From: Micromonosporaceae bacterium
GTDB lineage: Bacteria; Actinomycetota; Actinomycetes; Mycobacteriales; Micromonosporaceae
DNA length: 64,000 nucleotides
NCBI GenBank assembly: GCA_020027875.1
Contig: JAHRHA010000003.1
Coordinates: forward strand, 62,001 to 126,000
Reading direction: 5' to 3'
Within the stretch, counting starts at the first letter, position 1. Each line of letters begins with the position of its first letter. The notes beneath the pieces were generated by a model, which saw nothing but the letters and a program-made list of their open reading frames with translations, was not told the DNA's origin and did not search any database. The translations under genes and the position numbers were made by a program. Shown piece after piece: positions 1-11,617 of the stretch.

Positions 1-210
1 CAGGAAGGCAGGCCAGCGCCCCGCGTCGTAGATGTAATGTGCGAGCGCCAGCGGATCGGCGTGGCTCATGTGGTTGGCCACGATGATCACGGGTCCCGTG
101 GCCGGGATGTGGTCCATCCCCCGCCAGGTCCGCCGGGTCATGCCCGTCATGACGGGCTTGACCAGCATGACGGCGAATCGTCGCCAGAACCCAAGCCTGC
201 GCCGCGCCAC
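1..210 (-). CDS. plsC: Lysophospholipid acyltransferase (PlsC family), 5' part only
   Basis: The first 70 residues are visible and the gene runs off the left edge. It would acylate lyso-phosphatidic acid at the inner membrane face. The sequence shows an N-terminal amphipathic and basic stretch (VARRRLGFWRRF), then IVANHMSHADPLAL near residue 43. This contains the NHxxxxD catalytic motif of the PlsC/LPLAT family. The GTG start at 210 follows a GGGAGG Shine-Dalgarno about 4 nt upstream. It is divergent from cofC. Family assignment is firm; the exact lyso-lipid substrate is inferred. Confidence 0.85.
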   Translation of the reverse strand, partial: MARRRLGFWRRFAVMLVKPVMTGMTRRTWRGMDHIPATGPVIIVANHMSHADPLALAHYIYDAGRWPAFL

Positions 211-423
211 CCAACCTCCCTACTCCAACCGGACTCCAACCGGTCCTACTCCACCCGGTCGGCCCGCACCAGCCCGACCGCATCGAGGCCGACGAGAACG
301 TGCCACGCTGCCGGACGCACCCGTGGTCATCATGCCTGTTCAGAGGTGTCTCGGTATACACGGACCGCGCCGGCATTGGTCGTTTGGGGCGACAGTGCGC
401 CCCAGAGGGGCAAAGATGGCACG

Positions 424-1209
424 GTGAGCTGGACCGTCATCATTCCCGTCAAGCGCCTTGAGATCGCCAAGTCCCGGCTGCGCGGGTCAATGGCCGGCGC
501 TGATCACGACGCGCTGGTGTTGGCGATGGCCATGGACACCGTGTCGGCCGCGCTGGCCAGCCCGGTCGTTGGGCGCGTCGTTGTGGTCACTGGGGACGAC
601 GCGGCGGCCGAGGCGGTACGTGGTCTTGGTGCGGACGTGATCCCCGATGTGCCAGACGCTGGGCTCAATCCAGCACTGGCGTACGCGGCAACACTCGCTC
701 GTCCCAAAGGTGCTACGGCGAGCCTGCCGGGCGTGGCCGCGCTCTCCGCCGACCTGCCGGCCCTGCGGACCCAGGACCTCACCGAGGCGCTGCGGACGGC
801 CGAACAGGTCGCCCGGCCACCGGCGGGGACGGCTCCATCGGGGGCGTCGCCGTCGGAGACCGCGGACCCGGTTCGGGCCTTCGTCGCCGATGCCGATGGG
901 ACTGGAACGGTGCTGCTGGCGGCGCCGCCGGGCGCGCGTCTTGAACCGTGTTTCGGGGCCGGATCGGCGGCGGCGCACGCCACGAGCGGGGCCGTCGAAC
1001 TCACCGGCGACTGGCCCAGTCTGCGCCGCGACGTCGATACCGCGGCGGACCTCGCGGAGGCGGTCGTCCTCGGCGTCGGCCCGCGAACCGGTGCCGTCGC
1101 GACGAAGTCGGCTTTGGGTGGGGCTGGCTTTGGTGAATCCGGCCAGTGGGGCCAGACTGTCAACGACTGGCCGGTCGACAACCAGCCGGTCAGGGTCCCG
1201 CGGGCATGA
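424..1209 (+). CDS. cofC: 2-phospho-L-lactate / phosphoenolpyruvate guanylyltransferase (CofC/FbiD)
   Basis: 261 aa. It activates a phosphorylated three-carbon acid with GTP to give the precursor that joins Fo in coenzyme F420 synthesis; in actinobacteria the substrate is phosphoenolpyruvate. The GTG start gives VSWTVIIPVKRLEIAKSRL, matching the family N-terminus (nucleotide-binding VIIPVK and the K-S-R-L segment). Downstream ALSADLPAL and the LEPCFGAGSAAAH segment are also typical. The reading frame stays open upstream to position 37, but that part is Pro/Arg/Thr-rich noise and crosses the acyltransferase promoter. The neighbouring acyltransferase is divergent, so no operon partner for F420 is seen here. 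Confidence 0.88.
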   Translation: MSWTVIIPVKRLEIAKSRLRGSMAGADHDALVLAMAMDTVSAALASPVVGRVVVVTGDDAAAEAVRGLGADVIPDVPDAGLNPALAYAATLARPKGATASLPGVAALSADLPALRTQDLTEALRTAEQVARPPAGTAPSGASPSETADPVRAFVADADGTGTVLLAAPPGARLEPCFGAGSAAAHATSGAVELTGDWPSLRRDVDTAADLAEAVVLGVGPRTGAVATKSALGGAGFGESGQWGQTVNDWPVDNQPVRVPRA

Positions 1210-1225
1210 CGGGAGGTTGGGTTGG

Positions 1226-1423
1226 ATGCAGGGTACGGTGGCCACCTTTGACGAGCATCTGCACAGCGGCTCGTTACTGCTCGACGACGGATCTGCACTG
1301 GACTTCCCGGCAGCGGCGTTCGCGGCTTCCGGCTTGCGCCTGCTGCGGCTCGGCCAGCGGGTCCGGATCGAGCGGGGCCCCGGCGGCGAGGTCATCCGAG
1401 TCACGCTGCCGACGTTGCCCTGA
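1226..1423 (+). CDS. Short cold-shock/OB-fold-like protein
   Basis: 65 aa, beginning MQGTVATFDEHLHSGSLLLD. The start 'xGTVATFD' followed by a 'G-x-hhhDDG' segment, and then LRLGQRVRIERG near residue 45, resemble the first strands of a cold-shock domain. The second RNP motif is poorly kept and the chain is slightly short. It starts 16 nt after cofC, with GGGAGG at 1211-1216, so it is probably co-transcribed. It would act in the cytoplasm, possibly on nucleic acid, but that is inference from fold similarity only. Confidence 0.6.
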   Translation: MQGTVATFDEHLHSGSLLLDDGSALDFPAAAFAASGLRLLRLGQRVRIERGPGGEVIRVTLPTLP

Positions 1424-1437
1424 ACGGGTAATACTGA

Positions 1438-1459
1438 GTTCACTTCACGTTCACCCTGG
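1438..1459 (+). promoter_or_regulatory. PHO-box-like direct repeat upstream of ppk
   Basis: Two adjacent 11-nt units, GTTCACTTCAC and GTTCACCCTGG, match the PhoP direct-repeat consensus known from Streptomyces (GTTCACC-type units). A possible -10 (GATGAT, 1466-1471) lies 6 nt before the ppk GTG, so the repeats would cover the -35 zone of a leaderless promoter. ppk is a known PhoP target in streptomycetes. The sequence is seen directly; PhoP binding is inferred. Confidence 0.6.
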
Positions 1460-1477
1460 TCAGGCGATGATGGACAC

Positions 1478-3976
<2,499 letters not shown>

Positions 3977-4085
3977 ACAGACAAGGGCCGTTAGCCGTGC
4001 GGTGTCAGGAAATTGCTTGATGTTCCGCTCGCAAGTGTCGCGAATGGCCCTCCCGCTTTGCGGGATAGGGCGCTACGCTGTCGCT

Positions 4086-5618
4086 GTGCTGGAGGAGGAG
4101 CGCAAGTACGAGGTGGACGCTGGGTTCCAGCTGCCCGACCTGCATGAGTGCGCGCCCGAGGGTGGACGCCTCATTGTGCGCCCGCCGCAGAAGCTGCGGG
4201 CCACGTACTACGACACGACCGATCTGCGGCTGGCCCGGTCGGGTGCCTCGCTTCGCTTCCGCCGCGGCGACGACGAGCCGTGGACCGTCAAGCTGCCCAC
4301 GGATGCCCCAGGTGTACGCAATGAGATCTCCACGGCCGGTCCGGCATCATCGCCGCCCGAACGGCTGCTCGACCTCGTTACGGTCTACACCCGCGGCGCG
4401 CCCGTGGCACAGGTGACCGTGCTGAACACTATGCGACGGGCGTACCAGCTCTGTGATCGCGACGATCGGATCGCGGTCGAGGTTGTCGATGACACCGTGA
4501 CCGTGCATGAAGGGCGTCGGGTCGCCCTCAAGTTTCGCGAGATCGAGGTGGAGCGCAAGGCGGGCAGGGCGAAGCTGCTCGACAGGGTTGAGGCGGCGCT
4601 GCGTGACGCCGGAGCCCTGGTGGGAGAGTTCACGCCGAAGCATGTCCGGGCGCTGGGCCTGCCGGCGCTGGAACCGCCGGACTGGCCCGTGCCCCCGGCT
4701 CGCTTGCCCAAGCGGCCCACCGGCGCGGACGTGGTAACGGCCGCGATCCGGCGTGACATTGCCCGGATTGTGGCGCACGATCCACTGGTCCGGTTGCGTG
4801 CGCCGGTCGGCAAGGACGACACCGCCGTGCACCAGATGCGGGTGGGGACTCGGCGCCTGCGCAGCGACCTACGTACCTTCGCCGCAGTGTTGGATCGCGA
4901 CTGGGTGTCAGGTCTGCGCACCGAGCTCGGCTGGCTCGCAGACGCGCTCGGCGCCGCTCGCGACGCAGAGGTGTTGCGGGCCCGCCTTCGTCGGACCGCG
5001 GGGGCAGACCGGCTCGTGTCGCTCGACGAGGCCTCGGTGGCGCGCATCGACGCCGATCTCGCCGCGCGTCACGAGGACGCCCTGCAGGCGCTGGACAAGG
5101 TCTTGTGCCAGGAGCGTTACCACCGACTCCTCGACGCGCTGCTCGACGCGGCGACCGCCCCCCGCCACGCCCGTAGGGCTGCTGAGCCCGCCGAGGCCGT
5201 GCTGCCGGGTCTGGTCGGTCGGCCGTGGCGGCGCTTCGCGTTCGGGGGCAACGGCGTCGAGGGCGCGGGCCAGCTCGACGAGGCCGGCCCGGACGCCAGC
5301 TGGCACGCAGTACGCATCAACGGCAAACGGGCTCGGTATGCCGTCGAGGCGGTCGCCGGAGTGCTTGGTGGGGAGGCGGCGGCCCTCGCGAGCGCGCTCG
5401 CCAAAGTTCAAGAACTGATAGGCGAGCACCAGGACGCGGCTGTCGCGGGCGACACCTGGCTCGCCATCGCCAACGCCGATCCCGACGACCACGCCCTTGC
5501 GGTGACCGCCGGCCGGCTCTACGAAAGGGAACGTGCGGCGGTTCGGGCGGCGCGGGCGGCATTCCCCGCCGCCTGGCGCGCGGCCTCGAAGCGCAGACTG
5601 ACCGAGTGGATGCGTTGA
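4086..5618 (+). CDS. CYTH and CHAD domain protein
   Basis: 510 aa. The N-terminal CYTH domain (about 1-200) opens with EEERKYEVD, which contains the ExExK triphosphate/metal motif of the triphosphate tunnel fold. The C-terminal CHAD domain (about 215-505) has HQMRVGTRRLRSDLRTF and RINGKRARYAVEAV, its conserved His/Arg helices. CYTH proteins hydrolyse or bind triphosphates, and CHAD domains bind polyphosphate. Its place directly behind ppk therefore suggests polyphosphate handling. The GTG at 4086 was chosen because the domain begins there and TACGCT lies 6 nt upstream, suggesting a leaderless transcript. The upstream open frame overlaps ppk and has no family similarity. Confidence 0.93.
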   Translation: MLEEERKYEVDAGFQLPDLHECAPEGGRLIVRPPQKLRATYYDTTDLRLARSGASLRFRRGDDEPWTVKLPTDAPGVRNEISTAGPASSPPERLLDLVTVYTRGAPVAQVTVLNTMRRAYQLCDRDDRIAVEVVDDTVTVHEGRRVALKFREIEVERKAGRAKLLDRVEAALRDAGALVGEFTPKHVRALGLPALEPPDWPVPPARLPKRPTGADVVTAAIRRDIARIVAHDPLVRLRAPVGKDDTAVHQMRVGTRRLRSDLRTFAAVLDRDWVSGLRTELGWLADALGAARDAEVLRARLRRTAGADRLVSLDEASVARIDADLAARHEDALQALDKVLCQERYHRLLDALLDAATAPRHARRAAEPAEAVLPGLVGRPWRRFAFGGNGVEGAGQLDEAGPDASWHAVRINGKRARYAVEAVAGVLGGEAAALASALAKVQELIGEHQDAAVAGDTWLAIANADPDDHALAVTAGRLYERERAAVRAARAAFPAAWRAASKRRLTEWMR

Positions 5619-6529
5619 GCCACCCCCGGCGTAGCCGGGAAATCTGGCCACAGCGGGCCGCCGGCGGGGTCGTCTGGCGGCCCGGCCCGGCTGGCGATCG
5701 CGAGATCGTGCTCGTGCATCGGCCGCGCTTCGACGACTGGTCATTGCCCAAGGGGAAACGCAAACGCGGCGAACACCCCCTGGCTGCCGCCTGCCGGGAG
5801 GTGAGTGAGGAGACCGGAGTACGGCCGAGCGTGGGACCCCGGCTGCCGACGGTCTCCTACTCGGTGTGGGCGGGCGACGCTCTGGTTGACAAGGTCGTCG
5901 ACTACTGGGCGATGTCCGTCGCCGCCGATGGCGGTTTCACCGCCGGCGCTGAGGTGGATGCACTGGCTTGGCTCCCGGTCGATCAGGCGCTTGACCGGCT
6001 GAGTTACGCGCACGATCTGAGGGTCGTGACCACCTTCGGCGAGCTGCCTCCGCTACGCGCGCCGATTGTGCTCGTGCGTCACGCTCCGGCCGGTGAACCC
6101 GGCTCGTGGCCTGGCCCCGACACGGAGCGACCGCTGGACCCGTCAGGTTTGGCGCGCGCTAAGGAGCTGGCGGACCTGCTCACGTGCTTCACGCCGGCCC
6201 GACTCATCTCGGCCTCACCGCGACGATGCGTGCAGACGCTGGAGATTCTCGCCGCCGTGGTCGACGTGCCGATCGAGGTGGATCCCGTCTTCGACGAGTC
6301 CGCCGATCCCGGCTCTGCCACCAAGCGGCTGCGGACACTGGCCATCGAACTCAAGTCGCTGGCCGGGTCTGGAGCGACCGTGGTATGCAGCCAGGGCGGA
6401 CTCATTCCACCGGCGATGGCCGGCCTCACCGGTAGCTCGCCGGCCTCATACCGCACACCGAAGGGCACCGGCTGGGTGCTCACGTTCACGGACGATGCCG
6501 TCCTCGCCGCCGTGGACGAGTTGGCCTGA
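5606..6529 (+). CDS. mutT1: NUDIX hydrolase fused to histidine phosphatase domain (MutT1-like)
   Basis: 307 aa. The N-terminal NUDIX domain has a complete box starting near residue 50 (G-x5-E-x7-REVSEETGV), preceded by WSLPKG. The C-terminal histidine-phosphatase domain starts near residue 152 with VLVRHAP. Mycobacterial MutT1 has this architecture and sanitises 8-oxo-guanine nucleotides and diadenosine polyphosphates. The GTG start at 5606 overlaps the end of the CYTH-CHAD gene by 13 nt, so translation is probably coupled. In the phosphatase signature the usual Gly after RH is Ala, which is common in this subfamily. Substrate is inferred. Confidence 0.9.
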   Translation: MDALSHPRRSREIWPQRAAGGVVWRPGPAGDREIVLVHRPRFDDWSLPKGKRKRGEHPLAAACREVSEETGVRPSVGPRLPTVSYSVWAGDALVDKVVDYWAMSVAADGGFTAGAEVDALAWLPVDQALDRLSYAHDLRVVTTFGELPPLRAPIVLVRHAPAGEPGSWPGPDTERPLDPSGLARAKELADLLTCFTPARLISASPRRCVQTLEILAAVVDVPIEVDPVFDESADPGSATKRLRTLAIELKSLAGSGATVVCSQGGLIPPAMAGLTGSSPASYRTPKGTGWVLTFTDDAVLAAVDELA

Positions 6530-6553
6530 CGGGCCGACGAGGGCGGCATGAGT

Positions 6554-6582
6554 CGGGGCGCCCGCCGCTGACGAGCGCCCCG
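6554..6582. terminator. Hairpin between convergent mutT1 and hup
   Basis: CGGGGCGC and GCGCCCCG form an 8-bp perfect stem around a 13-nt loop, in the 75-nt gap between two convergent genes. There is no clear T-run, so termination strength is uncertain; such T-less hairpins are common in high-GC actinobacteria. Confidence 0.55.
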
Positions 6583-6604
6583 GACTGCGAGCGTTGTGGT
6601 CGAC

Positions 6605-6997
6605 TTACCTGGTGCGGGTGGCCTTCTTCGCGGGAGCGGCCTTCTTGACGGTGGTCGCCTTCACGGCCTTGACTGCTGCGGTCCTTTTCGCCGGGGCCGC
6701 GGCCTTGGCGGCCTTCGGGACCCGGCCCGCCGCCACGAGTTCCTTGAAGCTCGCGCCAGGGCGGAATGCCGGCACTGATGTCTTCTTCACCTTCACCGAC
6801 TCGCCAGTACGCGGGTTGCGTGCCGTCCTGGCGGCACGTACGCGCTTCTCGAAGACGCCGAACCCGGTGATCGACACCTTGTCGCCCTTGGTGACGGCGT
6901 TCTGGATCTCGGCGAGTACCGCGTCGAGGGCTGCCGTCGCGGACTTCCGGTCGCCCAGACGTCCCGACAGCGCTTCGATGAGCTCGGCCTTGTTCAC
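6605..6997 (-). CDS. hup: HU-family nucleoid protein with Lys/Ala-rich tail
   Basis: 130 aa. The HU fold (about 1-92) begins [10 protein letters not shown] and includes [20 protein letters not shown] with the conserved DNA-binding arm. The tail (about 93-130) is rich in PAK, KAV and KKA units, as in actinobacterial HupB/HupS, and would add non-specific DNA contacts. The GTG at 6997 is preferred over an ATG 24 nt upstream: GGGAGGG lies 8 nt before it, and HU proteins normally begin M/V-NKxEL. It is a single gene with its own upstream region (6998-7184). Confidence 0.95.
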   Translation of the reverse strand: MNKAELIEALSGRLGDRKSATAALDAVLAEIQNAVTKGDKVSITGFGVFEKRVRAARTARNPRTGESVKVKKTSVPAFRPGASFKELVAAGRVPKAAKAAAPAKRTAAVKAVKATTVKKAAPAKKATRTR

Positions 6998-7184
6998 GAG
7001 TGTTTCCCTCCCATAACCCATTGCTGTCCTTCAAACAGCTATTCTGCGCGCACAGTAGTCCTTCCGCACGCAGGACACAAATACCTGTGCAGCAAAAATC
7101 GTTGGGTTGTAAGGGATCCGCCCGGTCGGTTGACCTCTGCTAGCCGAAGTGGACACTGCGTCGTGCTCGGCTCCGCGCCTGGGC

Positions 7185-7772
7185 CTAGCCGACGACCGGC
7201 TGCCAGGACGCGCGTGTGGCCTCAAAATCGGCGATCGCGCCCTCTTTGCGAAGCGTCAGAGCGATGTCGTCGAGACCCTCGATCAGCCGCCACCTGCTGT
7301 GGTCGTCGATCGGAAAGGGCCAGGTCGACGAGGGTACGCTGACCTGACGCTCGACCACATCGACGGTCAACTCGATGCCGGGCTGCTCCGCCAACAGGAG
7401 CCAAAGCTCCTGCACCAGCTTCTCCGGCAGGATCACTGGCAACAGCCCACCCTTGAGTGCGTTGTTGCGGAAGATATCCCCGAACGACGGGGCGATGACC
7501 GCCCGAAATCCGTAGTCCTGCAGGGCCCACACGGCGTGTTCCCGCGAGGATCCGACGCCGAAACGGTGCCCGGCGACCAGGATCGTGGCGGCTGCGTACG
7601 CCGGGTCGTTGAGGACGAACGTGGGATCCGCCCGCCACGAGTTGAACAGGCCGTCGCCAAAGCCGGTCCGACTAACCCGCTTCAGGTACTCGGCCGGGAT
7701 GATCTGATCGGTGTCCACGTCGGAGCGTCGCAGCGGCATCGCGACGCCGGTGTGCACGGTGAACTTCTCCAT
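7185..7772 (-). CDS. leuD: 3-isopropylmalate dehydratase small subunit
   Basis: 195 aa. Forms the swivelling domain of isopropylmalate isomerase with LeuC in leucine synthesis. It shows [14 protein letters not shown] near the N-terminus and [11 protein letters not shown], the substrate-loop signature of LeuD. The ATG at 7772 follows GAGAGG and sits 14 nt after the leuC stop, so leuC and leuD form one operon. A longer open frame upstream is leuC read out of frame. Confidence 0.96.
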   Translation of the reverse strand: MEKFTVHTGVAMPLRRSDVDTDQIIPAEYLKRVSRTGFGDGLFNSWRADPTFVLNDPAYAAATILVAGHRFGVGSSREHAVWALQDYGFRAVIAPSFGDIFRNNALKGGLLPVILPEKLVQELWLLLAEQPGIELTVDVVERQVSVPSSTWPFPIDDHSRWRLIEGLDDIALTLRKEGAIADFEATRASWQPVVG

Positions 7773-7786
7773 GGGCACGAGCCTCT

Positions 7787-9205
7787 CTACAGGTCGGCGG
7801 GGGCGGCGAGGCGACCGACGACGGCAGTCGCGGCGGCGACGGGCGGGGAGACGAGGTGCGTACGGCCGCCCCTGCCCTGGCGCCCCTCGAAGTTTCGGTT
7901 CGACGTGGAGGCGCAACGCTGACCGGGTTTGAGCGTGTCCGGGTTCATGCCCAGGCACATGGAACAGCCCGCGAAGCGCCACTCTGCCCCGGCGTCGGTG
8001 AAGATCTTGTCCAGCCCCTCCGCCTCGGCCGCGGCACGGACCTTCGCCGAGCCGGGCACGACCAGCATGCGTACCCCATCGGCGACCTTGCGCCCGTGCA
8101 ACACGTCGGCCGCCGCGCGCAGATCCTCGAGCCGGCCGTTGGTGCACGAGCCCACGAAGACCACGTCGATCGCGACGTCGCGCAGCGCCGTGCCGGGATG
8201 GAGATCCATGTACGCCAACGCGCGCTCCGCCGCGGCTGCCTGGCCAGCGTCCGCGTACTCGGACGGAGCGGGGATGACGCCGTCGAGTGGCGCGCCCTGA
8301 CCGGGGTTGGTGCCCCAGGTCACGAAGGGCGTAATGCGGCCTGCATCGAGGGTGACCTCGGCGTCGAAGATCGCAGCCGGATCGGTCGGCAGGCTCTGCC
8401 AGTACGCGACGGCGCGGTCCCACTCCTCTCCCTTGGGTGCGTACGGCCGATCCTTGAGGTAGGCGAAGGTCGTCTCGTCCGGGGCGATGAGGCCGGCTCG
8501 GGCACCCCACTCGATGGACATGTTCGAGATGGTCATGCGGCCCTCCATGGAGAGCGCCTCGATCGCCGGGCCCCGGTACTCCACGACGTGACCCACGCCG
8601 CCGCCCGTACCCACCTGCGCGATGAGCGCGAGCACGAGGTCCTTCGCGGTGGCGCCAGGGGCCAGCTCACCTATGACATTGACCGCCATGGTCTTGGGCC
8701 GGGCCTGCGGCAGGGTCTGCGTCGCGAGCACGTGCTCGACCTCGCTCGTACCGATGCCGAACGCGAGAGCGCCGAACGCGCCGTGGGTCGCCGTGTGCGA
8801 GTCTCCGCAGACGATCGTCATGCCCGGCTGCGTGATCCCCAGCTGCGGCCCGATGACGTGAACGATGCCCTGCTCGATGTCGCCCAGGGCGTGGAGCCGG
8901 ACGCCGAACTCCTCGCAGTTGCGTCGCAGCGTCTCAATCTGGGTACGGGAAACGGGATCGGCGATCGTCACGAGGTTGTCGGTCGGCGTGTTGTGATCCT
9001 CGGTCGCCAGGGTGAGGTCCGGCCGGCGTACCGGCCGTCCCGCCAACCGCAGACCGTCGAAAGCCTGCGGGCTGGTCACCTCGTGGACCAGGTGCAGATC
9101 GATGTAGAGCAGGTCGGGCTCGCCATCGGTCGAGCGCACCACGTGAGCGTCCCAGACCTTCTCCGACAGCGTCCGCCCGCTTGAATTCGTGTTGGCTCCC
9201 ACCAT
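7787..9205 (-). CDS. leuC: 3-isopropylmalate dehydratase large subunit
   Basis: 472 aa, normal family length. Aconitase-superfamily enzyme that isomerises 2- to 3-isopropylmalate. The [4Fe-4S] ligands are visible in [13 protein letters not shown] and [30 protein letters not shown] is the family signature. The ATG at 9205 follows AGGATG about 9 nt upstream. It is divergent from the IclR-type gene 9255-9941; in Streptomyces the equivalent regulator NdgR controls leuCD from this intergenic position. Confidence 0.97.
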   Translation of the reverse strand: MVGANTNSSGRTLSEKVWDAHVVRSTDGEPDLLYIDLHLVHEVTSPQAFDGLRLAGRPVRRPDLTLATEDHNTPTDNLVTIADPVSRTQIETLRRNCEEFGVRLHALGDIEQGIVHVIGPQLGITQPGMTIVCGDSHTATHGAFGALAFGIGTSEVEHVLATQTLPQARPKTMAVNVIGELAPGATAKDLVLALIAQVGTGGGVGHVVEYRGPAIEALSMEGRMTISNMSIEWGARAGLIAPDETTFAYLKDRPYAPKGEEWDRAVAYWQSLPTDPAAIFDAEVTLDAGRITPFVTWGTNPGQGAPLDGVIPAPSEYADAGQAAAAERALAYMDLHPGTALRDVAIDVVFVGSCTNGRLEDLRAAADVLHGRKVADGVRMLVVPGSAKVRAAAEAEGLDKIFTDAGAEWRFAGCSMCLGMNPDTLKPGQRCASTSNRNFEGRQGRGGRTHLVSPPVAAATAVVGRLAAPADL

Positions 9206-9254
9206 CTGGACATCCTAAAGTTTGGGAGGTATGTTTCAGCGCGTGGGACACAGT

Positions 9255-9941
9255 ATGAGCGGCGTCGGCGTTCTCGACAAGGCGTTGGTGATTCTCAGCG
9301 CATGTGTCGACGGCGCCAGCCTGGCCGAACTCGTCGAGCGTACGAAGCTGCCGCGAGCCACCGCACACCGTCTGGCGCAGGCTTTGGAGATTCACCGGAT
9401 GCTGGTCCGGGACGCTCAGGGCCGTTGGCGGCCCGGCCCACGCCTGGGTGAGCTCGCGAACGCCGCGCCGGATGTGCTGTTGACCGCGGCGGCGCCGATG
9501 CTGACCGCGTTGCGCGACGCCACCGGCGAAAGCGCTCAGCTCTACCTTCGCCGCGCCGACGAACGGGTCTGCGTCGCGGCCGCCGAGCGGGTCAGCGGTC
9601 TGCGCGACACCGTCCCTGTCGGCGCCGTGCTGCCGATGGTCGCGGGATCGGCCGCCCAGATCCTGCTCGCCTGGGAGCCGCCCGAGGCGGTCATGCCGCT
9701 CCTGCCGCGCGCTGTGTTCACCGGCCGGACACTGGCGGAGGTGCGGCGTCGGGGCTGGGCGCAGAGTGTGGCCGAGCGCGAGCCCGGTGTGGCCAGCGTC
9801 TCCGCGCCGATCCGCGACCGGACCGGGCGGGTCATCGCGGCGATCAGCGTTTCCGGGCCGATCGAGCGGCTCGGTCGTCGCCCTGGCGACCGGCATGCCA
9901 TGGCCGTGGTCCGGGCCGGTCAGCGCCTGTCTGGTCTGTAG
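9255..9941 (+). CDS. ndgR: IclR-family regulator (NdgR-like)
   Basis: 228 aa. An N-terminal winged helix-turn-helix (about 1-65; LAELVERTKLPRATAHRLAQAL) is followed by an IclR effector domain ending near GRVIAAISVSGP. Orthologues (NdgR/LtbR) adjoin leuCD in actinobacteria and control leucine and other amino acid genes. The start at 9255 gives MSGVGVLDKA, matching the usual N-terminus. TTG 9222 and ATG 9231 are alternatives, but GGGAGGT lies too close to both. The intergenic region with leuC is only 49 nt, so both promoters overlap. Confidence 0.87.
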   Translation: MSGVGVLDKALVILSACVDGASLAELVERTKLPRATAHRLAQALEIHRMLVRDAQGRWRPGPRLGELANAAPDVLLTAAAPMLTALRDATGESAQLYLRRADERVCVAAAERVSGLRDTVPVGAVLPMVAGSAAQILLAWEPPEAVMPLLPRAVFTGRTLAEVRRRGWAQSVAEREPGVASVSAPIRDRTGRVIAAISVSGPIERLGRRPGDRHAMAVVRAGQRLSGL

Positions 9942-10035
9942 CCGTTCTGGTCCTAAGCCGTCGCGCAGGCCCAGCGTGGATCGCGTCGTCACTCCTGCCC
10001 CACTAGGATCGCATCGACCTAGGAAGGACCCGACT

Positions 10036-11601
10036 GTGAGCCATCCTCAGCACGGCAACGTTCCGCACGGCCCGGCAGATCCGTGGGCGGGTGACTCGAT
10101 CACCTTTGGGTACCCACAGGTGGGCGGTGCACAGCAGTTCGAGCAGCCCTATGACGCGGTGGCCGGAGACGGCTCGCCGGTCCACCGCCGGTCGCGCGCG
10201 CTGATCGTCATCTCGATCGCGGTCGTGGTCAGCCTGGTACTGGGCGGCGTGGCCCTGGCCGGGGCATACGTGTGGTACGGCTGGGGCACGACGCAGCCAG
10301 AGGCGGTGCTCCCAGGCTCGGCGAGTGTCTTCGCCCGAATCGACCTCTCCCCCGGTCTTGGCCAGCAACTGAAGCTCAACAGCCTCGCGGAGAAGTTCCC
10401 CAAGGACGGCAAGTCCACCGAAGACTTCGTGGAGCAGATCAAGCGCGATCTGGTCGAGGAACTGGGACTGAGCCCGCTTACCTACGACGCCGACATCAAG
10501 CCGTGGTTCGACGAGCGGATCGGAATCGCCATCTGGTCCACGGACAACAGCGCCCGCGGCGTCTGTGCGCTAGTGGCGATGGCGAGCTCGGACGACGCCG
10601 CGGCTGGAACGGCGCTGGCGAAGGTACGCGAGAAGAAGGGCGCCGACGACTTCGGGTTCGCCTTCAACGACGGATATGCGGTGCTCGCCGAGTGTCGGGG
10701 CAGCGCCGACAGCCAGGTCGCCGCGGACGCGGCGGTCGCCGATGCGAAGACGCAGAGCCTCGCCAACCGCCCGGCGTTCGCCGACGCGCTCGCCGACTTA
10801 CCATCCGGACAGACCGCGGTGGGGTGGGCGGACCTGGCCAAGGCCACGGAGTTGCTGCCGCGCGTGATGAACGACGCGGCTGCTGGCGCAGGTGCGGGCA
10901 CGGGCAGCGGAACGGTTACGGGCGAGATCATCGTCGGTCTGCTGGCCACGAACGACGGCGTGGACCTTCGTTACCGGCTGCGTGGCGGCGAAGCGATGAG
11001 CACCGCGAAGGATGTCTTGGCCGAGCTTGGCGCATTGCCGGGAAACACCGCCATCGGTGTCTCGGCGGACCTGACCGGGTCTGGTACTGCCGCGAAGGAG
11101 CTGGAGAAGAGCTTCGGAGGTGCTGGCGGCGGTGGCCCGTTCGCCGAGTTCGGCGACGGCATCGAGGCGATCCTCGGCTCCGTTCTCAGCGTCTCGATCA
11201 CCGACGTCTCCGACGACATCGCCCTGCGTGTGGTCGCCCGCGCCGCGAGCGCCGAGAAGGCGAGCCACATCGCGGCGATGTTCGATCTACTCTCGTCGGA
11301 GCCGGGAGGTCTGCCCCAAGGCGTAACCGTGGACACGTCCGGGGAGACTGTCACGGTGACGACCCGCGGGTACTCAGCGGATGGCGGGAAGCTGGCCGAC
11401 TCGGCGCTGTACCGCGATGCGATGGACGGAGCCACTGGGACCTCGGTGATGGCCGGCTTTGTGAATGTGGAGATGCTTGCGCCGAGCCTGGACCTGAGCG
11501 CGAAGGAGGCCGCGAACCTCAGACCGGTCAAGGCCATTGGAGTGAGCACCGGCTACGCGGACGGCGCGCTCGTCGGGCTGGTGCGGGTCATCATCCGTTG
11601 A
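10036..11601 (+). CDS. DUF3352 membrane-anchored protein
   Basis: 521 aa. A ~50-residue Pro/Gly/His-rich cytoplasmic leader precedes one membrane segment (about 55-80, LIVISIAVVVSLVLGGVALA). The large extracytoplasmic part has repeated Ala/Gly/Asp-rich folds typical of DUF3352. Function is unknown. The GTG at 10036 follows AGGAAGGA; the open frame upstream overlaps ndgR in another frame. No obvious operon partner; the GNAT gene downstream is convergent. Confidence 0.78.
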   Translation: MSHPQHGNVPHGPADPWAGDSITFGYPQVGGAQQFEQPYDAVAGDGSPVHRRSRALIVISIAVVVSLVLGGVALAGAYVWYGWGTTQPEAVLPGSASVFARIDLSPGLGQQLKLNSLAEKFPKDGKSTEDFVEQIKRDLVEELGLSPLTYDADIKPWFDERIGIAIWSTDNSARGVCALVAMASSDDAAAGTALAKVREKKGADDFGFAFNDGYAVLAECRGSADSQVAADAAVADAKTQSLANRPAFADALADLPSGQTAVGWADLAKATELLPRVMNDAAAGAGAGTGSGTVTGEIIVGLLATNDGVDLRYRLRGGEAMSTAKDVLAELGALPGNTAIGVSADLTGSGTAAKELEKSFGGAGGGGPFAEFGDGIEAILGSVLSVSITDVSDDIALRVVARAASAEKASHIAAMFDLLSSEPGGLPQGVTVDTSGETVTVTTRGYSADGGKLADSALYRDAMDGATGTSVMAGFVNVEMLAPSLDLSAKEAANLRPVKAIGVSTGYADGALVGLVRVIIR

Positions 11602-11617
11602 CGGTTGGGTCGCGGCA

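Noticed and set aside
37-423. N-terminal extension of CofC
   Set aside because: It is Pro/Arg/Thr-rich, crosses the start of the divergent acyltransferase and precedes the family N-terminus (VSWTVIIPVK).
7856-9184. 442-codon plus-strand open frame over leuC
   Set aside because: Arg/Gly/His-rich antisense product with no family features; leuC on the other strand is unambiguous.
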